Notes under the pieces: generated by a model
Databases searched by the model: none
Seen by the model: only the letters and a program-made list of their open reading frames with translations
What the model was told of the DNA's origin: nothing
Origin: JAYVYM01 sp046593925
Lineage (GTDB): Bacteria; Actinomycetota; Actinomycetes; Mycobacteriales; SCTD01
DNA: 64,000 bases
NCBI GenBank assembly: GCA_046593925.1
Contig: JBKJQN010000104.1
Coordinates: 8,992-72,991, forward strand
Reading direction: 5' to 3'
Translations under genes and position numbers: made by a program
In this document: piece after piece, positions 29,031 through 38,144 of the stretch
Numbering within the stretch: position 1 is the stretch's first letter
Layout: each line of letters begins with the position of its first letter

Positions 29031-30116
29031 GTGGACAAGACCGAGATCACCGCGGGCCGGCTGCACCTTCGGCCGTGGCAGCCCGGCGACGCCCCCGCGC
29101 TGCAGCGGGTCCTGGACGATCCCGGGGTCGCGCGCTGGACGCCGCACCCCGCGCCGTACACCGTGGCCCAGGCCGAGCGGCGGGTCGCCGAGGACGATGC
29201 GCTGTGGGCGAAGGGGAGCCGGGCCGAGTTCGCGGTACTGGACGCCACCACCGCCGAGCTGCTCGGGGTGGTCGGGCTGTACCGGGTCACCGCTACCGAC
29301 GCGGAGGTCGGCTGGCTGACCGCGGCTGCCGACCGCGGCCACGGGACCGCCGCCGAGGCCGTCTGCGCGCTGTGCCGCTGGAGTTTCGGTGCGCTCGGCC
29401 TGCAGCGGCTGGCTGCCAACGTCGAGGTCGGCAACCTGGCCTCGCTGCGGGTCGCGCAGAAGGCGGCGTTCACCCTCGACGGGGTCGCGCGCGGGCTGAT
29501 CCCGGTCGCCGCCGGGCGCGCCGACGGCTGGCAGCTCTCGCGGCTGCCGGGCGACCCGGATCGGGACACCGCGCCGTTCTCGGCGTACGAAGAACGCAAC
29601 GACGGCGTCGTGCGGCTGCGCCGCTGGCACCCCGACGACGCCGCCGACGTCGCCCGCGCGTGCGACGACCCCGAGACGGCCCGCTGGCTGCCGGTACCGG
29701 CGCCGTACCGGCTGACCGACGGCCAGGCGTATGTACGGGAGATGACGGTGCGCGAGTGGCTCGTGGGCACGGCGGCGCAGGTCGCGGTGACCGACGCGGC
29801 CAGTGGTGCGCTGCTTGGGGCCTGCGGGCTGACCGTGCGCGACCGGGCCCTCGGGCTCGGCGAGCTGGGCTATTGGACCGCGCCGTGGGCGCGCGGTCGC
29901 GGCGTCGCCGGGCGGGCTGCCGCGCTGCACGCGAGCTGGGCGCTCGACGTGCTGGGCCTGGCCCGCATCGAACTGCTCGCGGACGTCGACAACACCGCCT
30001 CGCAGCGGGCCGCCGAGCGGGGCGGCTTCGTGCGGGAGGGCGTCGCGCGAAGCGTCCGGCCACGACCGCGCAGCCCCGAGCGGACAGACATGGTGGTCTT
30101 CGCACGGCTGCGATAA
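29031..30116 (+). CDS. Tandem double-GNAT N-acetyltransferase
   Basis: This 361-aa protein contains two complete GNAT domains of the RimJ/RimL type. The first (about 1-175) has LHLRPWQPGDAPAL, VGWLTAAADRGHGTAAEAV and the closing LASLRVAQKAAFTLDG. The second (about 188-361) has VRLRRWHPDDAADVA, LGYWTAPWARGRGVAGRAA and TASQRAAERGGFVREG. Acetyl-CoA binding R/Q-x-x-G-x-G/A motifs are visible in both copies. The acceptor is unknown. The GTG at 29031 follows AGGGG. It is divergent from secA. Confidence 0.88.
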   Translation: MDKTEITAGRLHLRPWQPGDAPALQRVLDDPGVARWTPHPAPYTVAQAERRVAEDDALWAKGSRAEFAVLDATTAELLGVVGLYRVTATDAEVGWLTAAADRGHGTAAEAVCALCRWSFGALGLQRLAANVEVGNLASLRVAQKAAFTLDGVARGLIPVAAGRADGWQLSRLPGDPDRDTAPFSAYEERNDGVVRLRRWHPDDAADVARACDDPETARWLPVPAPYRLTDGQAYVREMTVREWLVGTAAQVAVTDAASGALLGACGLTVRDRALGLGELGYWTAPWARGRGVAGRAAALHASWALDVLGLARIELLADVDNTASQRAAERGGFVREGVARSVRPRPRSPERTDMVVFARLR

Positions 30117-30130
30117 CCCAGGCCGCCGGC

Positions 30131-30832
30131 TCAGGTGATCTCGAGCAGCTTCTCGCGCACAGCGTAGACAACCGCCTCCATCCGGGAGTGCAGCTGGAGC
30201 TTCTCCAGGATGTTGCGGATGTGGTTCTTTACGGTGTTCTCACTGATGAACAGCTGCTTGGCGATGTCGCGGTTGTTCAGCCCCTTCGCCACCAGCTTGA
30301 GGACCTCCATCTCGCGGTCGGTCAGCCGCGGGGTCGGCAACTGCTGCCGGTCGTCGGTACGGCGGCTCATCGAGGCGAACTCGGTGATCAGCTTGCTGGC
30401 CATCGACGGGCTGATCAGGGACTGGCCGCCGTGGACCGCGCGGATCGCGGTGGCGACCTCCTCGATGGAGATCTCCTTCAGCAGGTAGCCCATCGCTCCG
30501 GCCTTGATGGCCTCGTACAGGTCGGCCTCCTCATCTGAGATGGTCAACATGATGATTTTGGCGGAGGGCGCGGTCTCGTGGATGGCCGCGCAGGCCTCGA
30601 TGCCGCTGCGGCGCGGCATCCGGACATCCATCAGGACGATGTCGGGGAGCGTCTCCGCGGCCGACTGCACCGCCTCGGCGCCGTCGCTCGCCTCGCCGAC
30701 GACCTCGATGTCGGACTCCTGCTCGAGCACCATCTGAAGCCCGCGGCGAAACAGCGCGTGGTCGTCGACGACCAGCACGCGGATGGGCTCGGCCGGGCTC
30801 GAGACAGGACCCGCGGCGTGGTGGTCTGTCAA
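30131..30832 (-). CDS. LuxR/NarL-family response regulator
   Basis: This protein is about 233 aa. The receiver domain (about 17-130) has the acidic pair VVDDH, phospho-acceptor Asp in DIVLMDVRMP and the KEISIEE lysine. A C-terminal LuxR HTH follows (LTDREMEVLKLVAKGLNNRDIAKQLFISENTVKNHIRNILEKL). No histidine kinase is adjacent, so it is an orphan here. The TTG at 30832 is preferred because GGAGG stands 5 bases before it. A GTG at 30856 gives 241 aa. Confidence 0.92.
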   Translation of the reverse strand: MTDHHAAGPVSSPAEPIRVLVVDDHALFRRGLQMVLEQESDIEVVGEASDGAEAVQSAAETLPDIVLMDVRMPRRSGIEACAAIHETAPSAKIIMLTISDEEADLYEAIKAGAMGYLLKEISIEEVATAIRAVHGGQSLISPSMASKLITEFASMSRRTDDRQQLPTPRLTDREMEVLKLVAKGLNNRDIAKQLFISENTVKNHIRNILEKLQLHSRMEAVVYAVREKLLEIT

Positions 30833-30956
30833 CGGGACCTCCGGGGAGCTCAGCACCGGCAGTCGGCGCCTGCGGATGATGGCACGGCGAGGTCATTCGC
30901 AGGCCCGACGCCGAGGCTGGCACCGGGCGGACGGCGGACCGACCGCCCGGACGGGA

Positions 30957-31565
30957 TCAGGAAGCGGTCAGCCGGATGACGCCGTAGTCGTAGCCGTGCC
31001 GGCGGTACACGACGCTCGGCAGACCCTGCTCGGTGTCGATGTAGAGGTAGAAGTCGTGGCCGACCAGCTCCATCTCGTGCAGCGCGTCCTCGGTCGTCAT
31101 CGGCACCGCGCTGTGGGTCTTGTCGCGGACCACCAGGGTCGCGGTGTCGTCAGCCTCCACCGGCTCCTCGAGCCGGTCGAGCAGGGCGAGCCTGGCCTCG
31201 GGCAGGTCCAGCGGCAGCGCGGCCGTGGCCTCGGCGACCGACGCGGGGGTCTTGCCGCCGTGGTGCACGCGGCGCCGGTCGTGGGCCTTGCGCAGTCGGG
31301 CCTCGAGCTTGAGGACGGCTGCATCGAGGGCGGCGTAGAAGCTCTCGGCGCACGCTTCGGCGCGAATCACCGGGCCCTTGCTGCGCACTGTGATCTCTAC
31401 GCGCTGGCACTTCGCGGACTGCCTGCGGTTCTTCTCGTGGCTCAGCTCGACGTCGAGGCGGATGACCCGGGAGTCGAAGCGTTCGGACGGCGCGAGCTTG
31501 TCCGACACGTGCTGCCGGAAATGGCCCGGCACCTCGACGTTGCGGCCCTTGACGACGATGTCCAC
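30957..31565 (-). CDS. hpf: Long-form ribosome hibernation promoting factor
   Basis: This 202-aa protein inactivates and dimerises 70S ribosomes in stationary phase. The N-terminal S30AE domain (about 1-105) begins MDIVVKGRNVEVPGHFRQHV. A linker and the C-terminal dimerisation domain follow (FYLYIDTEQGLPSVVYRRHGYDYGVIRL). Length and both domains identify the long HPF type. It corresponds to Rv3241c beside secA1. The GTG at 31565 has CAGGAG upstream. The 157 bases upstream of it hold no gene. Confidence 0.95.
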   Translation of the reverse strand: MDIVVKGRNVEVPGHFRQHVSDKLAPSERFDSRVIRLDVELSHEKNRRQSAKCQRVEITVRSKGPVIRAEACAESFYAALDAAVLKLEARLRKAHDRRRVHHGGKTPASVAEATAALPLDLPEARLALLDRLEEPVEADDTATLVVRDKTHSAVPMTTEDALHEMELVGHDFYLYIDTEQGLPSVVYRRHGYDYGVIRLTAS

Positions 31566-31722
31566 GTGATCTCCTGACGGACGAGGCGGATCCGGCGCAG
31601 CCCCCTGGTGGGGCCCTCGATGCTCCTCCTCCCGTCGTCACGGACGCCGGCAGGCACCTGACGGTGCGTGGTCGGACGGTAGACCTCGAAAGGCCTGAGC
31701 GACAGCGCCGATCGGCTGCGGG

Positions 31723-32370
31723 TCACGGGTGCCGCCTGGCGACCGAGGCGACCACGGCCGATCCCCTGACCAGGGCCCCGCCGGCCCGCAGCGCGCGGGC
31801 TGCCTCCACCAACGTCGCTCCGGTCGTCACGACGTCGTCGACGACGACGACCGGCAGCCCCCCGAGCGGACGGCAGGCGGCCAGCGCCCCAAAGAGGTTG
31901 GCCGCCCGGCCGGCCGTGTCGAGGCCGGCCTGGTCCGAGACCGCCCGCGTCGGACGCAGCAGCGGGGCGGCGCTCAGCCCCGCCTGGGTGGCGGCCGAGC
32001 GGGCCAGCCGCAGCGCATGGTCGTGGCCGCGGGCCCGGACCGCGGCCCGGGACGATGGCACCGGGACGAGCAGCACGTCGCCCGCGTCCAGGGCACCGAC
32101 CGCGCGCGCCAGCAGCCCGCCGAGCGGACGGGCCAGGGCGAGCTGCCCGCGCTCCTTGTGCCCGACAAGCAGGCCGCGGAGCACCCCCTCATAACTGCCC
32201 GCGGCCCACAGAAGGGGCAGCCCTGGGGGGCACGGGTCCGGCGCCGTACGGCGCGGGCGCACCCCCGCGAGGTAGCCACGGCACACCGTGCACAGCTGGT
32301 CCCCCGGCAGGTCGCAGCCAGCGCAGGCGCGTGGGAGGACGAGGTCGAGGAGCGCAGCGAAGGGGGGCAC
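31723..32370 (-). CDS. ComF-family phosphoribosyltransferase-like protein
   Basis: This protein is about 215 aa. An N-terminal zinc-finger-like part (CAGCDLPGDQLCTVCRGYL) is followed by a type I PRTase fold with the PRPP-binding loop VVVVDDVVTTGATL. ComF takes part in DNA uptake and recombination in competent bacteria. The actinobacterial role is unclear. Position next to hpf equals Rv3242c. The GTG at 32370 has a poor RBS, and no better in-frame start precedes it. Confidence 0.88.
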   Translation of the reverse strand: MPPFAALLDLVLPRACAGCDLPGDQLCTVCRGYLAGVRPRRTAPDPCPPGLPLLWAAGSYEGVLRGLLVGHKERGQLALARPLGGLLARAVGALDAGDVLLVPVPSSRAAVRARGHDHALRLARSAATQAGLSAAPLLRPTRAVSDQAGLDTAGRAANLFGALAACRPLGGLPVVVVDDVVTTGATLVEAARALRAGGALVRGSAVVASVARRHP

Positions 32371-32413
32371 CCGCGCACAGTGGTCCGGCAGCGGGTACCG
32401 CGACAGGGCTGCC

Positions 32414-32452
32414 CGGTGATCTGTGGACGCCGGTGATCTGTGGACGCCGGTG
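32414..32452. repeat. 17-bp tandem repeat, 2.3 copies
   Basis: CGGTGATCTGTGGACGC occurs at 32414-32430 and 32431-32447, followed by the first five bases of a third copy. It lies in the gap between the lpqB stop and the comF start, where it may affect read-through or the comF leader. Confidence 0.75.
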
Positions 32453-32482
32453 TCACAGGGTGAGCCCGGCGCCGGCGCCGAG

Positions 32483-34228
32483 TCAGCGGGGGTACGACGG
32501 GCGCGCGGCGTCCCGCAGCCGCACCTCGAAGGCGACTCCGGCGTCGCCGCTGTAGATGGTCGACCGGGTGCCCGTGCGGGTCTCGACCAGCAGCGGCTGG
32601 TCGCCGAAGGCCGCGATCGCCGCCGGTTGGCCGCCCTCGGCCCCGACCAGGCCGCTGAACTGCGCCGACGTTCCATCGACGGAGAGCCGCAACAGCGGCA
32701 GCAGCGGCGGCTCGGTGTCCTCGACCAGGACCTCCAGCGTCGTGCCGGTCTGCCACGCCACGTCCAGGACGCCGGTGGCCAGCCGGCGCAGGGCGACCAG
32801 GTGCGGTCGCCGCCCACCGAGCTCGAGCCGGCCGACGAGCAGCACCCGTCCGGCGACCAGCGCGACCCGCGTCCCGTCCCGGGAGACCCTCAGCAGGGCG
32901 TTGCCGTCAAGTGCCGGCAAGCCGTCGACCTGAATCTCGACGGGAGCCGCCCCGGCCGTCGGGGGGACGAGCAGGACGGCCGGCCGCGGGCCCGTACGCA
33001 GCAGCCACAGCCCCAGCTCGCCGCTGCCCCAGGTCGGCGAGCGGAGCCCGACGTCCTGCAGCCCGGGTGTCAGCGGACCGGAGAACCGCCCGATCCGCAG
33101 CGTGCGGGTGCCGTCCTCACCGGTCAGCACAGCGACGCGGGGCTGCCGGGCGTCGACGGCGACGTCGAGGACGCCACCGACGTCGGCAGGCGGCTCGGTG
33201 GGGCGCTGGTCACCGTCCGGGGACAGCGAACGCAGCTGCCCGCCGACCAGCGCCACCCCTGCGGGCAGCTTCGCCGGGCCGTCCGGGGCGTACGAGGCCC
33301 AGGCAGTGCGCGGCTGGGGCTGGCTGGCGCCCGGAACGGTGAGCAGCTCGCCGTCGACGAGCAGGCGCAGCCGGCTGAAGGCCGGCAGCGCGTCCCGCAG
33401 TGTCCACACGACCTGGGCCGACAGGTCGGCGCGGGTCTGGCCCGACAGGGCAGCCGCCGGCCCGGTCAGGTCGACGGTCACGTCGCCGCCAGTGGTCGTC
33501 GTGACCGGGGCGCGCAGTCGGGTGCCCTTGGGGACGGCGGTGTCGACGCTGCCGGCCAGGCCGCTGGAGGGTCCGGCGAGCAGCCGGTCGACGACCTCGC
33601 GGGCGCGGTCGCCGTTGGCGGGCAGCCGCACGAGGTCGGCGACGAGGTGCCGGCTGCCGGGCGCGCCGCCAGGGGCCAGGAAGTGCACGGCCATCGCGTC
33701 GTAGGACCGGTCGCGAGCGGCCGGTGACAGCGTCAGGCCGTCGGGCACCGCGACGAGCTGCCACTGCCCGGCGTCGTCGCGGCGCAGCCGGTAGCGCAGG
33801 GAGCGCGCCTGCGGCGGCTGCACCCGCGCTGCACCGTCGGCCTCGACCGTGCCCACGACGTCGAGGTCCAGCGTGACGATCACGACGCCGTCGCCGTCCG
33901 GGACCGGCGGAGCCGTGGTGACGGTGCGCGGGTCGTACACCGTGATGCCCGCGCCGGCGCGCCAGGTGGCCCGGGCAGTGGGCGCCAGGAAGCTGCGCGC
34001 GATGCCGTAGTTGTCGCGGGCGCTGCCCTGCGCTGCCAAGAAGCCCGTCACGATGCCCTCCGGGGGGGCGCCCGGTTGGGGACCGGGCGGCAGGACGCTG
34101 ATCGGCTGCGGCAGCCGCTGGTCAGCGGGCACCGCACCGGCCCGGTGCACCCCGCCCGTGAGCGGCAGCCCACACCCCGTGAGCAGCACAGACGCCAGCA
34201 CTGCCGCCGCCGACCGGCGGAGCCTCAT
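32483..34228 (-). CDS. lpqB: Lipoprotein LpqB, MtrAB accessory
   Basis: This 581-aa exported lipoprotein has a signal peptide with lipobox LLTGC (Cys19). A GerMN domain follows at about 200-320 (VDTAVPKGTRLRAPV, LDGELLTVP type strands), then a C-terminal beta-propeller-like LpqB domain. In mycobacteria LpqB binds the sensor MtrB and modulates MtrA phosphorylation. Its ATG overlaps the mtrB stop by ATGA, the conserved arrangement. Confidence 0.95.
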   Translation of the reverse strand: MRLRRSAAAVLASVLLTGCGLPLTGGVHRAGAVPADQRLPQPISVLPPGPQPGAPPEGIVTGFLAAQGSARDNYGIARSFLAPTARATWRAGAGITVYDPRTVTTAPPVPDGDGVVIVTLDLDVVGTVEADGAARVQPPQARSLRYRLRRDDAGQWQLVAVPDGLTLSPAARDRSYDAMAVHFLAPGGAPGSRHLVADLVRLPANGDRAREVVDRLLAGPSSGLAGSVDTAVPKGTRLRAPVTTTTGGDVTVDLTGPAAALSGQTRADLSAQVVWTLRDALPAFSRLRLLVDGELLTVPGASQPQPRTAWASYAPDGPAKLPAGVALVGGQLRSLSPDGDQRPTEPPADVGGVLDVAVDARQPRVAVLTGEDGTRTLRIGRFSGPLTPGLQDVGLRSPTWGSGELGLWLLRTGPRPAVLLVPPTAGAAPVEIQVDGLPALDGNALLRVSRDGTRVALVAGRVLLVGRLELGGRRPHLVALRRLATGVLDVAWQTGTTLEVLVEDTEPPLLPLLRLSVDGTSAQFSGLVGAEGGQPAAIAAFGDQPLLVETRTGTRSTIYSGDAGVAFEVRLRDAARPSYPR

Positions 34229-36018
34229 CGACGAACCACCACCGGCGGCAGTGCGGTGGGTGGTCCGGACGGCTGCGGTGCAGGCGGCCGCGGAATTGGC
34301 CCAGCCTCCGGCTCGGCATCGACCGGGCGACCGCTGCCGGGCGGCGGCGGGCCGAGCGGCAGCGGGCTGCCGGCTCCGACCTGTTCGCCGGCCCTCCTGG
34401 GCAGGGTCAACCGGAAGGCGGCACCCCGGCCCGGCCGGCCCCAGGCCTCGAGGCGTCCGCCGTGCAGGTGGGCGTCCTCCAGCGCGATCGCCAGGCCCAG
34501 CCCCGTACCGCCCGTTGTCCGGGCTCTCGACGGGTCACCGCGCCAGAAGCGAGTGAACACCAGGGCGGTTTCGCCGAGCCGCAGACCGATGCCGTGGTCG
34601 CGCACCAGCACCGCCACCGACACCTCGTCGCCGGCGACGGTCACGTCGACCGGCCGTCCCTCCCCGTGCTCCAGGGCGTTGACGACCAGGTTGCGCAGCA
34701 CCCGCTCGATGCGTACGTGGTCGAGCTCAGCCACGACCGCCTCGTCGGCCGGGCTGTGGACGCGGATGTCGCTGCCCTTACGCCGCGCGAGTGCTCCCGT
34801 CTGCTCCAGGACCCGGGCGATGAGCCGCACCAGGTCGGTCGGGTCGGCTTCCAGCTCGGTCGCACCGGCGTCGTACCGGCTGATCTCCAGCAGGTCGGCG
34901 AGCAGCTCCTCGAAGCGGTCGAGCTCGGCCTGCAGCAGCTCGGCGCTGCGCCTGGTGTCCGGCGCGAAGTCCGTACGCGCCTCGTGCAGCAGGTCGGCGG
35001 CCATCCGTACGGTCGTCAGCGGGGTGCGCAGCTCGTGGCTGACGTCGCTGACGAAACGCTGCTGCACGGTCGACAGCTCCTCCAGTTGGCGGATCTGGCG
35101 CTGCAGGGCGTCCGCCATGGTGTTGAAGGTCGTCGCGAGCCGCGCGAGCTCGTCCTCGCCGCGCACTTCCAGCCGCTCCTCGAGGCGGCCGGCGGCGAGC
35201 TGCTCGGCGGTACCGGCCGCCAGCCGGACGGGTGTCACGACCTGGCGCGCCACGAGACCGGCGACCAGCGCCAGCAGCGCCACCAGGATGAAGCCCGCGG
35301 CAGCGAGGGTGCGCTGGACGAGCCCGAGCGTCTGCTCCTCCGCCGACAGGGGGAACAGGTGGAAAAGCCGGTAGTCCAGGCCGACGGGCGTACGCAGGAC
35401 CGACCCGACGACGAGGCCGGCCACGGTGCCGCCGCTGCCATCCGGCACCTGGGCGTAGACGTACTGCGGTCCGCCGCCGTTGGCGAGCCGGTCGCGCAGC
35501 GAGGACGGCACCGCCGACGGGTCGACGCCGGCCGATGAGAAGGAGTTGCTGCCGGGGCGGGCGCCCAGGGCGACCACGGCGTACAGGTCACCCGCGGCGC
35601 CGCGGTCGCTGAGCTCTTGCACCACGTCGGACAGCTCGCCGTCGACGGCCGCGAGGCTGACGACATTGAGGTTGTCCAGCCGGGTCTGTGCCTGGGCGAC
35701 GCCGGACTGCGCCTCCGACAGCGCGGTGCGGGTCTTGGTGTCGACCAGGCCGCGGCCCACCTGGTCGAGCAGCAGCGAGGCGAGCAGCCCCACGACGACC
35801 GCCGAGGCCACCAGCGTCGTCACGACCACCCGGGTCTGCAGCGACCGCCGCCAGCGGGCCCGCGCCCGACGGGCGGCGCGGCCGGCGGCCCGGGCCGCCG
35901 GCCGCAGCTCGCGGGCGCCCAGCGCCCGGACCGCTGCCCTCGCCGCTGTTGCCCGGGGCGTCGCTGATGCTGCCGGTGGCGTCGCCCCGGTCGTCGTCGG
36001 TGTCGCCCCCGTCGTCAT
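34225..36018 (-). CDS. mtrB: Sensor histidine kinase MtrB
   Basis: This 597-aa membrane sensor kinase has a basic Ala-rich N-terminus and a first helix at about 65-88 (VVVTTLVASAVVVGLLASLLL). A large extracytoplasmic sensor and a second helix (AAAGFILVALLALVAGLVA) follow. Then come a HAMP domain, the H-box FVSDVSHELRTPLTTV, and a HATPase domain with NLVVNALEHGEG, DHGIGL and GTGLGLAIALEDAHLHGG. The C-terminal Pro-rich tail is typical. It works with MtrA on cell-wall and division genes. Confidence 0.96.
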   Translation of the reverse strand: MTTGATPTTTGATPPAASATPRATAARAAVRALGARELRPAARAAGRAARRARARWRRSLQTRVVVTTLVASAVVVGLLASLLLDQVGRGLVDTKTRTALSEAQSGVAQAQTRLDNLNVVSLAAVDGELSDVVQELSDRGAAGDLYAVVALGARPGSNSFSSAGVDPSAVPSSLRDRLANGGGPQYVYAQVPDGSGGTVAGLVVGSVLRTPVGLDYRLFHLFPLSAEEQTLGLVQRTLAAAGFILVALLALVAGLVARQVVTPVRLAAGTAEQLAAGRLEERLEVRGEDELARLATTFNTMADALQRQIRQLEELSTVQQRFVSDVSHELRTPLTTVRMAADLLHEARTDFAPDTRRSAELLQAELDRFEELLADLLEISRYDAGATELEADPTDLVRLIARVLEQTGALARRKGSDIRVHSPADEAVVAELDHVRIERVLRNLVVNALEHGEGRPVDVTVAGDEVSVAVLVRDHGIGLRLGETALVFTRFWRGDPSRARTTGGTGLGLAIALEDAHLHGGRLEAWGRPGRGAAFRLTLPRRAGEQVGAGSPLPLGPPPPGSGRPVDAEPEAGPIPRPPAPQPSGPPTALPPVVVRR

Positions 36019-36020
36019 CG

Positions 36021-36710
36021 TCAGGGCGGACCGGCCTTGTAGCCGACCCCCCGTACGGTCACGACGACCTGGGGCCGTTCCGGGTCACGCTCGACCTTGG
36101 AGCGCAGGCGCTGGACATGGACGTTGACCAGGCGGGTGTCGGCGGCGTGCCGGTAGTTCCAGACCTGTTCCAGCAGCAGCTCCCGACTGAACACGGTCCG
36201 CGGACGGCGCGCCAACGCGACGAGCAGGTCGAACTCCAGCGGTGTCAGCTGCAACTGCTCGACGCCACGGGTCACCACGTGTCCTGGTACGTCGATGCTC
36301 ACCGGGTCGGACTCCGGCCCGATCGTCAAGGTCTCGGGCTCGAGGTCGTCGTAGGAGCGCAGCTGCGCCCGGACCCGGGCGACGACCTCCTTGGGCTTGA
36401 AAGGCTTGACGACATAGTCGTCGGCGCCGCTCTCCAGGCCGAGGACGACGTCAACCGTGTCACCCTTGGCGGTGAGCATGATGATCGGCACGCCGCTCTC
36501 GGCGCGGATCTGGCGGCAGACCTCCAGGCCATCGGTGCCCGGCAGCATCAGGTCGAGCAGCACGATGTCGGGCCGCTCGCGGCGGAACGCACCCAGCGCG
36601 GCGTCGCCATCTGCGACGACCGCCGTCTCGAATCCCTCACCGCGCAGCACGATCCCGAGCATCTCGGCCAGCGCTGGGTCGTCGTCGACGACGAGGACGC
36701 GGCCCTTCAC
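36021..36710 (-). CDS. mtrA: Response regulator MtrA
   Basis: This 229-aa OmpR-type regulator has a receiver with VLVVDDDPAL, phospho-acceptor Asp in IVLLDLMLPGTDG and switch Lys in VVKPFKPKE. The winged helix ends RLVNVHVQRLRSKVERDPERPQVVVTVRGVGYKAG. MtrA controls cell-wall hydrolase, division and replication genes in actinobacteria. The GTG at 36710 is chosen to give MKGRVLVVDDD, matching the family. The frame extends to 36782. It is divergent from a membrane-protein operon. Confidence 0.96.
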   Translation of the reverse strand: MKGRVLVVDDDPALAEMLGIVLRGEGFETAVVADGDAALGAFRRERPDIVLLDLMLPGTDGLEVCRQIRAESGVPIIMLTAKGDTVDVVLGLESGADDYVVKPFKPKEVVARVRAQLRSYDDLEPETLTIGPESDPVSIDVPGHVVTRGVEQLQLTPLEFDLLVALARRPRTVFSRELLLEQVWNYRHAADTRLVNVHVQRLRSKVERDPERPQVVVTVRGVGYKAGPP

Positions 36711-36899
36711 CACGTTGCGCGCCCTGTACGCGCCCCGCCGGACCGTTCGCCGCTGCCTGCCACGCCCCGATTGTCGCACCACGTCGGTCTCCCGCCAGCC
36801 ATCCCCAGCGCGGGCCCACGGGTCCGAAGTGAGCGCTGCGCCGTGCCACCATGACGACAGGGGGTCGCCGGGGCACCCGCGGCCATGGACGGAGGCGCA

Positions 36900-38144
36900 G
36901 TGTCTGAGCGGGGACCTGCGCAGCCGCCTGGCTGGACGTCGCCCGACGGGAGCCCTGCCCGTGACACACCGCCGTGCGCCGCCCCGCCGAGCTCGGCCGC
37001 GGTGCCCGACGGCGAGGTCCCGTCCGGTGCGCCGACTCCCGAGCCCGTGTCACTGGCCAAGGACGGCGTTCCGCCGTCGCCATCCGGCTGGGGCGCGCCG
37101 CAGCCGCCATCGGGCTGGGGCGTGCCGCCTTCGCCGCAGGGCTGGGGCGTGCCGCCTTCGCCGCAGGGGTGGCGCGCACCGCAGGGCTGGGGCGCACCGC
37201 AGGGCTGGGGCGGGCCGCCCGCCGCGCCACGCCCGGGGGTCGTACCGCTACGGCCCCTCGGACTCGGCGAGCTGCTCGACGGCTCCGTCTCGGTCGTTCG
37301 CGGCTATCCGCGTCCGACGCTCGGCCTCTCGGCCGCCGTCTCGGTCGTCACCACGCTGCTCGGTGTCGGGCTGCTACTGCTACTGCCCGCCAAGCTGTTC
37401 TCCGCCGCCGGGACCTCGCAGGACCTCACGGACGCGCAGCTCGGCGGGACGGTCGTCGGGAGCTTGGGCACGGTCGCGGTCGGCGGGCTGGCCGGGATTG
37501 TGCTGGCCGGCATCATCACCGTCGTGGTCGGCCGGGCCGTTCTCGGCGAGCCGCTGTCGACGGGCCAGGCGTGGCGGACGCTGCGGCCCCGCCTGCTGCG
37601 CCTGGTCGGGCTCGCGCTGCTGACCGGGCTGGTTGTGGCGGTCGTGGTCGGCGTCGGCATCGGGGTCGCCGTGCTCAGCGTCGTGGTGGCGGGCGGCGTG
37701 GGCCTGCTGCTGGGCGTGCCCGCAGCGCTCGCGGGTGCGGCCGCCGGCGTCTACCTGTATGCCAGGCTGTCCCTCGCTGCGCCCGCGCTGGTGCTGGAGA
37801 AGGTCGGCATCGTCGAGGCCATCCGCCGCAGTGGCGTGCTGGTGCGGCGGTCGTTCTGGCGGGTGCTGGGCATCCTGCTCCTCGCGGCGCTCATCGCCGG
37901 CTTCGTCAACCAGCTTCTGCAGCTCCCGTTCGTCGCCCTCGGCGGGGGAGTCGGCCTGTTCACCGGCTCCCGCGAAGTCGGCGTGACCGCGCTCGTCTCC
38001 GCCCAGATCGGCGCCGGCGTTGCCCAGACGATCACGGCGCCCTTCGCCAGCGGTGTGCGGGCGCTGCTGTACATCGACCGCAGGATGCGTGCCGAGGGGC
38101 TCGACGTCGCCCTCGCCGCAGCCGCCGCCACGCCACGCCGCTGA
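36900..38144 (+). CDS. Multi-pass membrane protein with Gly-Trp-Gly repeats
   Basis: This 414-aa protein has a cytoplasmic N-terminal 110 residues rich in Pro, Gly and Trp, with repeats such as PSPQGWGVPPSPQGW and APQGWGAPQGWG. A membrane domain with about six helices follows (LGLGELLDGSVSVVRGYPRPTL is the entry motif). It resembles the glycerophosphodiester phosphodiesterase-associated membrane domain (DUF7544/DUF7847 type), though this assignment is tentative. The GTG at 36900 follows GGAGG. An ATG at 36885 is possible. First gene of the DUF4129-MoxR operon, whose neighbours suggest envelope work. Confidence 0.8.
   Translation: MSERGPAQPPGWTSPDGSPARDTPPCAAPPSSAAVPDGEVPSGAPTPEPVSLAKDGVPPSPSGWGAPQPPSGWGVPPSPQGWGVPPSPQGWRAPQGWGAPQGWGGPPAAPRPGVVPLRPLGLGELLDGSVSVVRGYPRPTLGLSAAVSVVTTLLGVGLLLLLPAKLFSAAGTSQDLTDAQLGGTVVGSLGTVAVGGLAGIVLAGIITVVVGRAVLGEPLSTGQAWRTLRPRLLRLVGLALLTGLVVAVVVGVGIGVAVLSVVVAGGVGLLLGVPAALAGAAAGVYLYARLSLAAPALVLEKVGIVEAIRRSGVLVRRSFWRVLGILLLAALIAGFVNQLLQLPFVALGGGVGLFTGSREVGVTALVSAQIGAGVAQTITAPFASGVRALLYIDRRMRAEGLDVALAAAAATPRR
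37112..37165 (+). repeat. 27-bp perfect tandem duplication in coding DNA
   Basis: Two identical 27-bp units (37112-37138 and 37139-37165) encode GWGVPPSPQ twice. They are followed by three degenerate 18-bp units encoding GWRAPQ/GWGAPQ/GWGGPP up to about 37220. The repeats make this N-terminus prone to length change by slippage without a frameshift. Confidence 0.9.

Noticed and set aside
37112..37220. CRISPR-like regular repeats
   Set aside because: The units are contiguous without spacers and encode in-frame Gly-Trp-Gly repeats.
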